Counted from the stretch's first letter, positions 34,802 through 47,100 are shown. The stretch is 64,000 nt of DNA from Primula veris (GCA_963682055.1 OY821745.1:21449342-21513341); one strand, 5' to 3'. The notes: generated by a model from the letters alone, not told the origin. A program made the numbers and translations.

Positions 34802-35215
34802 ACACTACAAACCGTAGATTACTTTTACAGTTTGTAGTGTTTTTTTTTGTGTAGTCATTTCCAAACTTTAATAATGCATTGAGTAGTCATTTTCGGATAG
34901 GGTTGTCAAATCATAATAATTCAAAAGTGATAAGGTCTTGTCGGAATTATTTTGATAGATATGGTATCCAATGTCATTTATACTACAAACCGTAGATTAC
35001 TTTTACGGTTTGTAGTGTTTTTTTTTGTGTAGTAATTTCCAAACTTTAAAAATGCATTGAGTTGTCATTTTCGGATAGGGTTGTCAAATCATAATAATTC
35101 AAAAGTGATAAGGTCTTGTCGGAATTATTTTGATAGATATGGTATCCAATGTCATTTACACTACAAAACGTAGATTATTTTTACGGTTTGTAGTTTTTTT
35201 TTTTTTACGTTACTA
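34802..35215. repeat. 178-bp tandem repeat with palindromes in the MULE
   Basis: The landmark ACTACAAACCGTAG recurs at 34804, 34982 and (with one change) 35160, a constant period of 178. Two full units and a partial third are present and highly similar. Each unit contains an inverted repeat CTACAAACCGTAGAT..ACGGTTTGTAG. It lies upstream of the transposase, so it may be promoter or leader sequence. Confidence 0.88.
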
Positions 35216-35271
35216 ACGGTGATTCAGTGCAAAAAGTACATTCGTAAAATGATGCTGCTTAAATCAGGGGT

Positions 35272-35381
35272 ACAAACCATACATTTATTTTACGGTTTGC
35301 ACAGAATACATGCAAACCGTACATTTAATGTACGGTTTGTATGAAATCTGTACAAACCGTACATTAAATGTACGGTTTGTA
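35272..35381. repeat. Three adjacent palindromes in the MULE
   Basis: Palindromes centred near 35286, 35326 and 35366 all use the arms CAAACCGTACATT and its complement. They share the CCGTA core with the subterminal palindromes. Confidence 0.75.
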
Positions 35382-35397
35382 TGTATATTTCAGAATA

Positions 35398-35912
35398 TTT
35401 AGGGTTTAGGGTTTAGGGTTTAGGATTTAGGGTTTAGGGTTTAGGGTTTGTAATTTAGGGTTTGTAATTTGTAATTTAGGGTTTAGGGTTTAGGATTTAG
35501 TGTTTAGGGTTTGTAATTTAGGGTTTAAGGTTTAGGGTTTGTAATTTTGGGTATAGGGTTTTAATTTAGGGTTTAGGGTTTGTAATTTAGGGTTTAGGGT
35601 TTAGGGTATAGGGTTTAGGGTTTAGGATTTGTAATTTAGGGTTTAGGGTTTGTAATTTGGGTATAGGGTTTGTAATTTAGGGGTTAGGGTTTAGGGTTTT
35701 GGGTTTTGGGTTTAGGGTATAGGGTTTAGTGTTTAGGGTTTGTAATTTAGGGTTTAGGGTTTAGGGTATAGGGTTTAGGGTTTAGGATTTGTAATTTAGG
35801 GTTTAGGGTTTAGGGTTTGTAATTTGGGTATATGGTTTGTAATTTAGGGGTTAGGGTTTAGTGTTTAGGGTATAGGGTTTAGGGTTTGTAATTTAGGGTT
35901 TAGGGTTTGTAA
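35398..35912 (+). repeat. Degenerate telomere-like (TTTAGGG) repeat
   Basis: About 515 bases are built of TTTAGGG and GGGTTTA units, the plant telomere repeat, interspersed with TTTGTAATTTAGGG variants and GGGTATAGGG. It lies inside the MULE between transposase and PMD gene, so it is interstitial and was carried or generated by the element. Orientation is TTTAGGG on the plus strand. Confidence 0.9.
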
Positions 35913-36053
35913 AAACTCAATATTTGTCCTATCAATTAAAATACAGAATATTTTTTAGAAACATACAAATCAAACATACGACTAAAATTAAACTTACGAA
36001 TTTATAATATTGCAACTCAGCTAAGAATAAAACTTACAAATCAAACATAGAAA

Positions 36054-38443
36054 TCAAATACAAAAAACATTTACAAAAAACCCAAATGTGCATTTTTTTT
36101 TTTTGTAACGACTAAATGATTTAAAGTTGGACGTAGGGAGCATCTTTTCCGCCGATGTTAATCTATCCGATGACGGCTCAGCAGACTCTTCGATTTCGTT
36201 TAGCTCCGTACGCCGTCTCTGTCGATGCTGCGATTCTGGATACGGAGCACGCTCGTGGGATGTAAGTGCTAATCCGCGACTCCAACTGTCGGTTGAATGC
36301 TGACTATGATAATTGAACGGAACATCATCCTGAACGTACTCCGACCCAGCAAAAGAAGCACGACGACCATGACCGCTTGAACTCGGACCCGGACCCTGAT
36401 CTGTAGTCGGGGGTCGACCTCCAGTCGATCTTCTACCCCAGCTACGCCCGCCGCTACTAGATTCGCTTTCCCCTCTGCCTCTTTCGTCGGGACGCCGACA
36501 ACTTGAAGCCCTAGTGTAAGTTCTTGGGTCGTAACGTAGGTCGTCATCATCGTCGTCGTCGTCATCGTCATCCTCCTCATCCGACTGTTCATCAGCTGAC
36601 CCATACAGATTCATTCCCATTTCAGCGAAGTCCTTTCGTAGTAAGTCCACTTCCATTTTCATTTTCGCCCGTTTGAACGATTTGAAATTGCGGCGCAATA
36701 CCGCTTTCTGGAAAAAAAAACCAATAAAAAACGATTTATAAGTATTGAAATATACAAACAGAAAAATAACAATCAAATATTAATGAACTTTAATTAGTTG
36801 TTACCATTTTATTGAACAACCCCGTATGCTCCCGGAAACCGTGAGATGGCGGAGCAAGTTCAGGTGGGTTTATGAAGATGCGGGTCCTCTCTCTATACCA
36901 TCTCATGTAATCCGGTGACGTCTCCGTGCCAAATTCGCCGTTAATAAGACGGTTGTGGCGGTCATTCCACACGGTTATAAACTCTTCAAAAAGTAAAGGC
37001 CAGCCGTGTTTTTGCCCAATCTCATATCTTCTATCCTTGCCGTGACCCTTTCTGGGTTTCCAAATATAAGTAGGGACCCGCTGAACAAAACCGAACTGTC
37101 TCATGAACCTGTCCGCGGGGTGGAACTCAATCTTCTCATTACAAATGAGAGGCACAGAACAAGGCCACATATAACGGCCCCGCGTGCAGTATTCCGGATA
37201 CTGATTGAGATTCCCGTAAGGTTGCCACACTATCTGTAATCAGCAAAATTATAATATATAAACAAGGGTTTAAAAATACTAGTAATAAATTCTGCGAACA
37301 TAAGACCAATGCAAACATATACAACATATAATACGTAAGTTACATATAATACGAAAGTTAAAATTTACCTGTTCAGGCGACATATTGTCAAACTGGTCAC
37401 GTATGTGGACCACATTATGTCCGTAGACATATGGCGTAAGGTTAGTTTGCCTCCAAATCTTCCATCTGTAATATACAAACAAAACCCGATAAACAATAAA
37501 TATAACCGGCAGCTAAGTAAATGATAGATGACACAATAAAAAAAAAACCACAAATCCAAGACAAAAACTAAATAATATCATACCTGTAACCGAGGGGGAA
37601 CCTAGGCCAGCCCTCAGGTGGCTCGATATCTTCCGGCAGCTCTTCACATGGTCTAACCGGCAGTAGTCTGGTAATCGCCCACATATCCAGAAACATCACC
37701 GCCCCGCTTACTCCGTTTGCCTTACAACGTACCAACCTGCATAGATTAGCCTCTAACCAGGCCAGAAGAGCTAATCCCCAACTATACTCAGCACACGTGT
37801 CAAAATCCTCCAGAAATGGCAGAAGCCAGAGTGGAATCTGATCACTGCTCTTATCTGAAAATACATGTGCCCCCAGTAATAACAACATGGCAGCCCTAGA
37901 CTGATATAGCAAACGCTTCTCACTAGGGTTGGGGGGTAATTCACCAAACGTGTGTAACATCCAATCAAGTCTAATTGTCAGACAGTTTGTATCCACTTGA
38001 TTGTCAGCCGGTCTAACACCCAACAAACTCTCTACCATATCTAACCTGCTCGCCCTGTTATCATTCCGCTCCGACCGGGTAACAGCAAGACCATCCACCC
38101 TGAGACCAAGCATAATCTCTACATCCTGTAAAGATATCCCCAACTCTCCACTGACAAAATGGAACGTGTGGGACTCATCACGCCACCTATCAACTAAGGC
38201 TGTAAGCAAGCCTCGGTCTACGGTATAATTACCTATACTGTGAATACCGTAAAAACCAGCCCTAATCATATTTTGAACTACCCTTTCAGGCGTCGGTATC
38301 TGCCAACTATAATTATAAACCCTAATCTTATTGGCATCTCCTCTACCCGCTTCTCTTCCAGCATCCCAAGTCTGATTAGAAATGTGACCGGTCTGTCGTA
38401 AAATACCCAACCTGCCTTTAATATGTGGACCTGGATCTGCCAT
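36054..38443 (-). CDS. Plant mobile domain (PMD, MAIN-like) protein, MULE-borne
   Basis: Four exons (38443-37584, 37465-37369, 37233-36805, 36707-36054) join in phase to 679 residues. Exons 1-3 form a plant mobile domain (the region also annotated as serine/threonine-phosphatase 7 long-form-like), with the typical RAGFYGIHSIG, LVDRWRDESHTFHF, GELGISLQDVEIMLGLRVDG, and YLxxLL-like helices. Exon 4 is low complexity: a basic stretch, an acidic run of Asp encoded by GAC repeats, then Ser/Arg/Gly-rich sequence. Host MAIN/MAIL1 proteins act in silencing and meristem maintenance; PMD genes are also known as cargo of MULE and Gypsy elements. The start at 38443 (MADPGPH) is preferred because an upstream in-frame extension is translated repeat. 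The last few codons could instead be spliced. Its role in the element is unknown. Confidence 0.85.
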
Positions 38444-38454
38444 TCTAACTGTGA

Positions 38455-39120
38455 TAACCAAATATAACTCGGTTAATGATAACCAAACAATGATAAAATA
38501 ACCAATTAATAACCAATTAATGATAACCAAACAATGATAAAATAACCAATTAATAACCAATTAATGATAACCAAACAATGATAACCAATTAATGATAACC
38601 AAACAATGATAACTCAATTATAACCAATTAATGATAACCAAACAATGATAACCAAACAATCATAACCAAACACACATTTAATCATAAACCAAACAATAAT
38701 AGCTCAATTTTTTAATCATAACCAAACACACATTTAATCATAAACCAAACAATAATAACTCAATTTTTTAATCATAACCAAACACACATTTAATCATAAA
38801 CCAAACAATAATAACTCAATTTTTTAATCATAACCAAACACACATTTAATCATAAACCAAACAATAATAACTGAATTTTTTAATCATAACCAAACACACA
38901 TTTAATCATAAACCAAACAATAATAACTGAGTTTTTTAATCATAACCAAACACACATTTAATCATAAACCAAACAATAATAACTCAATTTTTTAATCATA
39001 ACCAAACACACATTTAATCATAAACCAAACAATAATAACTCTATTTTTTAATCATAACCAAACACATTTAATCATAAACCAAACAATCATAACTCAATTT
39101 TTTAATCATAACCAAACACA
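38455..39120. repeat. 56-bp tandem repeat upstream of the PMD gene
   Basis: From about 38640 to 39120 a unit containing AACCAAACACACATTTAATC, AAACCAAACAATAATAACTC and a T-run repeats with period 56 about eight times. From 38455 to 38640 shorter related units (AACCAATTAATGATAACC) occur. The array begins directly at the PMD 5' end and could be its promoter or leader. Confidence 0.85.
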
Positions 39121-39134
39121 TAAAAAAAAATAAT

Positions 39135-39410
39135 GCAAAAATGGGACAAATATCAACAATTATTATAATTAATATAAACAAACAACAAAAAATTATATAT
39201 AGCTAAGTGAATTATCCATTTGCATATTTTATATATTTTTTCCTATTTTACAAATTGAAATTACAAAAAAAAAAAAAAATGGGACAAATATCAACAATTA
39301 TTATAATTAATATAAACAAACAACAAATAATTATATATAGCTAAGTGAATAATCAATTTGCATATTTTATATATTTTTTCCTATTTTACAAATTGAAATT
39401 ACACAAAATA
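39135..39410. repeat. 138-bp direct duplication within the MULE
   Basis: ATGGGACAAATATCAACAAT occurs at 39141 and 39279, and the next 125 bases are nearly identical in both copies (TATATAGCTAAGTGAAT, TTTTTCCTATTTTACAAATT). Confidence 0.85.
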
Positions 39411-39686
39411 AATAATAAATTAGAGAATAAAAGATATACCCTTGAATTATGGATAAATTTGATTGATGATTTGGGGTTTTTTGTTAAGAAATTTGATAGG
39501 TAATGTGTTTGATTGATTTGAGTGGTTTTTTTGGATGAAAATTGGGGGTTTTTGAGAGAAAGAGAGAGAATGTAGTATAAAAATTATTATTTTTTTAATA
39601 AAAACGTAAGTTTCTGTTTTTCAGGGACCTGCTGTGTAATTTTTGCACAGGGACTGACTGTGTAATTTCTGAAAATAGGGACTGAC

Positions 39687-39775
39687 TGTGTAATTTCTGC
39701 AGAAATTACACAGACCGTAGATTAAATCTACGGTTTACAGTGAATCACTGTAAACCGTATATTTAATCTACGGTT
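39687..39775. repeat. Chain of palindromes at the right MULE end
   Basis: Three or four palindromes lie in series: GTGTAATTTCTG/CAGAAATTACAC, CCGTAGATT/AATCTACGG, TTACAGTGA/TCACTGTAA and ACCGTATATT/AATCTACGGT. They match the single palindrome at the left end and could form a cruciform or bind transposase. Confidence 0.75.
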
Positions 39776-40041
39776 ACAGCGTTTTTACAGATAAAATGCA
39801 GTTTAAAAAGTCAATCTCTTTTAACAAATAAAAAAACTAGAAATTTTAAGAAAAGGTAATACAATAGAAACATCTCTCTACAAGAATAACCTCGGCACCA
39901 GAATAAAATATTTTTATAAGTAGATTATTACTAAATAGTGGTTGATATATAAAAAAATAAATAAAAATACTTAAATAAATGTTTCGCGTATATGTGTAGC
40001 TAATTTAACTAATTAACATAAATATTTAAGGAACAAATACA

Positions 40042-40336
40042 TCATTTTATTATAATAAGACAACCAAGTCAAATGAGTCTGCCCAATTTAGTCAATTTTT
40101 TTCCAAAATTACCCCTATACATTTATATTAATTACAATAATATCATACTCACATAAAAATATAAAAAGTAAAAACTAATAAAATTATTTATTGCTCTTTA
40201 ACAACAAAAAAAATCTTTTAAATATTAAATTATGTTTTATTTTATTATTCACATATTTATATCATAACTATACATATTTTTTATATTTTTATTGCGTTAT
40301 GTGCCGTACACGCAACGCGTGAGGCACGATTACTAG
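40042..40336 (+). mobile_element. Non-autonomous Helitron-like element
   Basis: Begins TC after an A (TCATTTTATTATAATAAG) and ends ATTACTAG before a T, the Helitron TC..CTAG boundary at an A/T site. A hairpin CACGC-AAC-GCGTG lies about a dozen bases before the CTAG. A second copy with the same ends is at 58339-58652. Confidence 0.72.
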
Positions 40337-40521
40337 TGTATCTATGTAACAAGTCAAACACGTAAATTCAAAAGAATTGTAAAGTCACGAAACTAGCTAA
40401 TTTATGAATTTAATAAAATCTAACTAAGTACATATGTATTTGAAAAATTAAATACAAGTATTTAAAAAGGTGGAAAGTCATGTAAAAGTTTATGTAAAAC
40501 TTATTTTACATGTATAAATAC

Positions 40522-41070
40522 TACAGTAGAAACCCTATAAATTAATACTTATAGGACCACCAAAATTTATTAATTAAAAGAGTTATTAATTAATCGATAA
40601 ATTAATTATTAATTTATAATGAAATACTCAATTTACAAACACATTTCAAACTTTTACTTAATTATTGTACAATGCATGTACCTATAATATAGCTTACATT
40701 TTCATTCACTTTTTTCTACCTAAATCAAATTTATACAATGACACACAAAAGTTGAATGTACTCAAATTACTGAAAAAATTCGAATCAAGTTGTGCAAAAT
40801 GAAAGAATAAAACCCCTTAAGTTATAGCATAGATTAATATTTTAAATCGTTTTAAATTTAATGTAACGACATATATATAATTTTACATATTTATGTAATT
40901 TATTCTTATATGAAGACAAATTTGTTAAAGCGGGACCATAAAAAATGGTGGAATATTACAATATGGATGTTATTTTTATTTTGAACTGAACCGAGTTGGG
41001 ACCGAGCATTTTCATTCATATAGGGAGTTTATTCCTGTATAGAGTATTACTATAAAAAAATTCTACTGTA
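40522..41070. mobile_element. hAT-like non-autonomous element
   Basis: Ends TACAGTAGAA and TTCTACTGTA form a 10-bp perfect inverted repeat. Inner sequence CCCTATAAATTAATAC..GGACCACCAAAATTTATTAA resembles that of the element at 57961-58879. I could not identify a target duplication. Confidence 0.55.
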
Positions 41071-42519
41071 TTGATAGTATTTTAAAATATATTAGCATCG
41101 AAAATTATTTAACAGTATTTCTAGTGAATTAGTTGTATTTTTTTAAAATTAGTAGTACTTTTAGTGGTTTTGCTAGTATTTTTGTTGAATTTGGTAGTAA
41201 TTTTTTCGATAATGCAGTAGTATCGAAAAATAATATAGTAGTATCGAAAATTAATATAGTAGTAGTCATTGTATTTGATAGTTTTTTTTTTAAAATTTGG
41301 TACTGTAATATTGATATAAGTGAAATAAATAATTTGAATCGAGTGAAATAAATATTGAATATCTTTGTTTTTCCTAAATAAGTATAATAGATTGTTACTT
41401 AACTTCATTTTTCCTTCCTTGAGAGATTGTAATTTTTTTTTTTTGAGATTACAATTTCACCCAATCAGTTACACGTATTACTAAAATATTGAGTAACATA
41501 CTTTTCTTTCAAGCATATTCGGTCTCTACATTTGATTTATATCCCTTCCGATTCGGTCTTGATTTTCGTTTAAATGTGAAAACATGGCTGAAATACACTT
41601 TGATACTTTTAATGTTTCTTTGTAAGTCAGTTAACAAAAAAAGAAGTTAAAGATGAGTCGTTTCAGTTAATCGATATTGTTGATCACTTGGGTACAAACA
41701 AAATATAATGTTTCAATTGATGAACAAATTTTCAACAACGCTCTGCTATACCTAAGCGATTTTGGATATTTTAAAATACAAAAATGTGAACGCAATACGT
41801 TGATGATTCTGAGTTGAATACTAGTTTTCACTTTCACCTAAACGTGTTGTATTATTAAATCGGAAAACCTTCCACTTTGAAGATACTCGTTAAGGGTCGT
41901 TTTCACTTAATTTATTTGAAAAGTTTCAACAATGTGGGTTTTATTTGTAGTCAAGTGATCAACGATCTCACTTCATTGAAGCACCCCTTATAATAATTAT
42001 TTTTCCTTTTTTCAATATTTACAACCTCCTTGTAACTTTTATTCAATACCAATGATCTACTTTTTATTATCATAATAATATGATTTTTCATTAAAATAAG
42101 ATAATCCCTCTGTATCAAAATAAGTCCACGAAACCACGTGCAAGTTGTAAGTGGGGGACCTGTTAGCTTAAAAAATTGTAAGTATATGCTTATTTATATT
42201 CTTGATGCAGAATATGTTTGCTTTAGAAACTAAAGATTATGATATATGTATTTTTTTTACTAAAGAGTACACTTTTCACCAAATTTACATTACATCTACA
42301 TCTTTTTATAATTTACTTCAAAACATTATATGTTTTATTTTCTACCAAACACACTCATTAGCAACACTATAAAGTCACTTTCTAGTGTAATATGGCAAAA
42401 TATCCACCAGGGTCATATAAATATAAATAAATTATCTTTTTAGTGTATCTTTTCAAAAATAATTTTAAAAAAATAATTCTCTTTTGCTTCATCTTTCTCC
42501 CATTGATTTGAAAATACTG

Positions 42520-42860
42520 AAATGAATGAGTTTTTGTTTGATACATTAACTTGTAAAAACTAAAATGGATGAGGTTTTGTTTGTTATTTTAAAGTGAATG
42601 AACTTTTGTTTGTTGCATAATATTGAAGTGAATGATCTTTTGTTTGATTTTTTTGAAGTGAATAATCTTTTGTTTGGTGCATTCATTTCAAAATATTGAA
42701 GTGAATGGACTTTTTGTTTGATATTTTGAAATGAATGATCTTTTGTTTGATTCATTCACTTCAAAATTTTGAAGTGAATGGGCTTTTTTTTATGTTTTTT
42801 TTATTAAGTGAATGAAATTTTGTTTGGTTCATTCACTTAAAAATATTGAAGTGAATAAAT
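42520..42860. repeat. Degenerate tandem repeat (GAATGA..TTTTGTTTGAT)
   Basis: Units of about 25-50 bases containing GAAGTGAATGA, CTTTTGTTTGAT and CATTCACTTCAAAA recur. Some are inverted, so part of the block can fold back. Confidence 0.6.
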
Positions 42861-44142
42861 GTTATTTTTTTTGAAATTTTTTCATTTTAATAATTTTTTT
42901 TTTTTGATTTTTTACATATTATATATTTTTTGAAGATATTTTCGTTTGCCATTTTTGGCATTTTAATCCTGATTTCCGTAATATGATAAGACTGCTTCCG
43001 ACGCAGGAAGGATAACTGAGGGATCAAAGCGTTGCATGTAACCTTACGGACTGTTGTTTGGTTGTATGTGAAGCTTATTATAGCATATTTGTAATGTGTG
43101 TGAAAAGCTGATGCGCTTTCGGTTGGACCCTTTTGAAGCTGAATTTTTTTTTCTTGCTTATGTAGATAGAAGTTTAGGCTGGAAGAAATTACAGACTGAG
43201 GCTCAAGTAAGTCATTGCTTTTAAGTCGTTCCCAAACAAGCGCAAAAATTTTCTTACAGCTGGCAAGTTTCATTATATAGCTAATTAATGGCTGTTTAAG
43301 AAGAACATGATTTCAATCTATAAGGAGCCTTTTTAAGTAGCTTTGAAGTTGAAAAATAACTTGATTCGCTACAAGACTACCCAGTATATTCAGACTTAAA
43401 CTAGCACGCTCAGATTTGAGATTTCCGATCCTTCTCCTTCTTCTTTTCAGTTCTATTCTTTTAAATCGGTATATTTTCTATTAGCAAACAAGTTTTGGAG
43501 CGGACTGATAGTGTTAGAAGACTACTCACTACCATGAGCCTCGACTTTCTTCAGTCATATGTCGAAAATCCTAGAAGACGCGAGTTGTACCCGTTAAGGC
43601 TTCAGAAGAGGCCTTTGCTTTTTTAATAATCTATGTTCAATAAATATCTTCAGTCCTAGAAAAAATACAGAATGTAGATAAATCTTTGAAACGTTAATTT
43701 GGGTGCTACTACCAAATTTTGTAGGGAGACCAAACCTAGAATTTAAGAGGAATAAGTTTCATATTTTTCTCAAGTATATATTTGGTAATTACAGTAAGCG
43801 TAATAGCGTATTGTAGCTCATAAGCATCAGCAATTGAGGTAAAACTATAAAGGCATTTATTTCCATCAAAAGTAGCCACTACAATACAAACCAAAAAATT
43901 ATGTTCTCATTTCATTAACTTTTCAATACAATGAATCAAGATTTTATGAATCGGATCAATATGATTAGTCAGCTATATAACCCCTCACTACTCTTGCACA
44001 TTCTGATTCATGTTTTTCGAGATTTTGCTCTCACCAGGGGATCAAGGGTTGGAACAATTTACACTATAAAACCCTCCTGTCAATCTTTTTCCACTGAAAA
44101 ATTTGTGACTTGTTCATGTTGAGCTTCTTTTTCACCATCTAG

Positions 44143-47100
44143 TCATAAGACGGCCTCTGGTAGGCCTAGCTTGTTACTACTGAGGAAGAATCTATTGGGG
44201 ATCTCGCATTTATTTAATCCCGATAATGTATCATTTTGTGACGATGTTAATGACCTGGCTGATGCTAACAAAGGCTCTGAAGTTACTTCATTCACTTTCC
44301 CTTCTTTTCTCATGTCATCCAATACTGCTTTGCTAGTGTCTATACCTGTTCAAAATTATCATAAAAGCAACAAAAGGAGATGTTATATACACAAATATGT
44401 AGCTTTGTAGGCATATGCATCACCTATTTTAGTATCACTCCACTTCCCCATATCTTTAGGTTACAGGAAAAGCTTTAGCTCTAAGATATCACTCAAAAAA
44501 AATTTATTATTGGAACTTTTTGCAGAAAAATGGCTTACCAGCAAGGTATCCCCCGTGTACATAACCGTTGAATTTCTCACTTGTATGTTCTCCGGTGAAA
44601 AAAACACGTCCTACAGGTGCCTGATCAAATAAAAGAGCAAAACATCGATGTCACAATGCTCGTGAGACATGATTATATGTGCACATACTAAACTTAGACA
44701 ACTAGGGACAGAAAATATAAATGGGATAAGAAGTTGCAGACCTTAATATGATCAACAAGTTGATGATAAAAATAAATGGGATAGTTGCTGTAGCTGCCAC
44801 GTTGGAAACGGTTGGTATACCAACGCGGCACGAGAATATCACTGGCGTTTGGTATTTCAGGTCCGAACATATTTCTTAAAACCTCCATTGCTTCTTTCAA
44901 GGTCTCCTTATCTGATTGAGATTCCACACGTTTTGATTCTTCGTTTGTCAATGTCACCACCAGAATATTCGAACCTGGGTATGCATTTTCCATGTGCTGG
45001 AATTTGCAAATGATAATAAAAAGTCTTTAGTAACCACTAAACTAAAATATCATTTGCCAAAAAAAGAAGAAAAATAAGTTGTGATCTCATGGATTAAATA
45101 GATTTCAGTTCATATTGTTAGTCTGATACTTTTCCAGATTATATTTAAGTATTTAACAAGATCGTTGAAAGAATAACTAGCACAAAACCACAAGAAAGTT
45201 TAATCAAGTTGATGCATTGGAATAAAATTCAACATAATTCAAGATCGTTCTCTGGTTAGTTGATTAATCGCGTTGTTAACTGGTAGTTGTTTGAAGAGTT
45301 CTAACGTCAGTGATCTGTGATATTATCAGCTGTAGCAAGAAGGTCTAAAACAGAACTTGCAAAACAATATAAGGATTAACATACAAGATGGTGTCTGATT
45401 AGTTTACTCCCCTTTATTTAAACAAACTGAAGTGCTACTTTGTAACTGCTAGGTGTTTGAAGAGTCGATTAATAGCAGCATTTTTCCAATGTAAGATTAT
45501 GACGGACTACCAAGTGGTCAAGTATTTGATTTCACATATATTAATTACCTCAAGAGTCAAGTCTACTGGATTGGAACTAGCATGTACTACAAGATAACTA
45601 CAGCAAACGTGAAACACTACAAAATGATTCCTCTCACGCAATTAAGAAAGTATTCTAATCTGTAATGAATTGTAGAGACAAATGTAGGACCAGACTCCCT
45701 AATCAGTGTTTAATGAAATTAATTTGTTACGAAACCTGCCAGAATGTGTAGTAGCCTCTGCGCTCGTGGGCATAAATAAAGAACTCTTTGCCTGGTCCAC
45801 ATGGCCAAAACTTATACGGAAATTTTAAGAAGATCTTCGTGTATACCATTACTTCACATTTCCCAATTGCCTCATTCTTCCACCTCTGTTTATAATCAAA
45901 TACACGTTTTATATAACACTAACTAAGCTTACATAAGGAATTAAGTCTACAACCATGAACCACCTTACTTGAAAGAATTGGACGGGTCAACTATTTCTCA
46001 CAGAAACATTACCAATATCAGAATAGAATCTTGAGAAAGAAAAAAGATATGTAAAGAAAATACTACTACGGAATGTACAAAATAACAATATAAAACATCT
46101 ATTTCAAAAAAAAGAAAACAGTATAAAACATGGTTCTACGTTGGTTAATTGTTTAGACAGCGGATAATAATGTCTAGAAACTCATTTCATCCATGTTTAT
46201 TTTTTAATTACTGTCTGGAAATAAATAGCTGTCTTGGAAAGCACACATCATCCACAAAAGATACAACCAGAAAAGAGTTTTTATTTGTGTGCCAAACATA
46301 ACATAAAACAAAAGACTACCTAATTGCCCAATGTAGCTATTAGAAAAATAGAATCCAAGGCAACACATTTAACAAGTTATTTGTGAGCCAGTGGACCAGA
46401 ATTCTGTGGATTTGTGCAAAGATGGGAGTATTTAATAGAGTATTGGAACCCACCCAACAGCCATCGCCAACTAGCAATTATGGTCAAACTATTTGTGGGG
46501 ACTATGATATACTAATTCACTAATCATGTTTCAAACATGCAAAAGAAGTGTTTGCTAACAGGAAATATAAAATATTTTTTTCCTTCTAGTTTGTTTTTCG
46601 TAAGCTTAATTTATAAAATGTAGCTATAGACTAGCTCGGATGTTCCAACTCATTAGGGGACCCTAATAGTCTGTCAATGCATTGTCCAGCTTGGCTTGCT
46701 TGTAATTTTTTTTATGCAAAAAAAACCAAGTAGGCAGTAGCAACGACACGTTCAAAGGTCAAACCCCCATTCGTGGAAGAAATAACTTAAATTTAGAATT
46801 TGTACATACTAGTATTTTAAGTGCTTGAAGAAATCTGAAAGGAATAATTAGGTGGCATGTAACTGGGCACCAAATAAGATATTTACACTATAGTCTAATA
46901 GTAATGATAAAGAGCTTCTACATTCAGTTGATTTTTCAACAAAGAAGTGCATAGACTTACAGGCAAAGGTGGCATGAAGGAAATGAGGTCACTTTGAAGA
47001 ACACCAATGCTAACGGATAAAATCACATAATCCGCTTCATAAACACAACCGTCTTCTGTAGTCAACTTTACGCCGTTTCTTGAGTGCTGCAATTCCCTGA

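Larger units (their letters stand above)
31316..39818 (-). mobile_element. Complete MULE with 9-bp TSD, transposase and PMD gene
   Basis: The 9 bp TTTTAACAA lie immediately outside both ends (31307-31315 and 39819-39827), the target-duplication length typical of Mutator-like elements. The terminal repeats are imperfect over about 85 bp: left GAGGATGGATTTTTAAAC, right (minus strand) GAGATTGACTTTTTAAAC. Both continue into AAAACGCTG and then the palindrome arms ACCGTAGATT/TACGGTTTACAGTG. Inside, on the minus strand, are a four-exon PMD gene (38443-36054) and a transposase (34667-32517) with a decayed OTU tail. Non-coding parts hold 56-bp and 178-bp tandem repeats, palindromes and degenerate telomere-like repeats. 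Total length is 8,503 bp. Confidence 0.92.
39828..44142. other. AT-rich intergenic region with small transposable elements
   Basis: Holds a Helitron-like element (40042-40336), a hAT-like element (40522-41070), low-complexity AGTAGTATCGAAAA repeats (41105-41280) and a GAATGAxxTTTTGTTTGAT-type repeat (42520-42860). I found no supported gene. A minus-strand frame at 42887-43273 has no recognisable domain. The last 100-200 bases are probably PAO1 3' untranslated region. Confidence 0.55.

Noticed and set aside
35398..35912. True chromosome end
   Set aside because: Degenerate, only 0.5 kb, and flanked on both sides by MULE genes and target duplications.
38444..38560. N-terminal extension of the PMD protein
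   Set aside because: The extra 39 residues are translated tandem repeat; MADPGPH at 38443 is a typical start.
38455..39120. CRISPR-like array
   Set aside because: Regular repeats without unique spacers, inside a plant transposon; it is a plain tandem repeat.
42887..43273. 128-codon minus-strand frame
   Set aside because: I looked for retroelement domains and saw none; no neighbour supports it.
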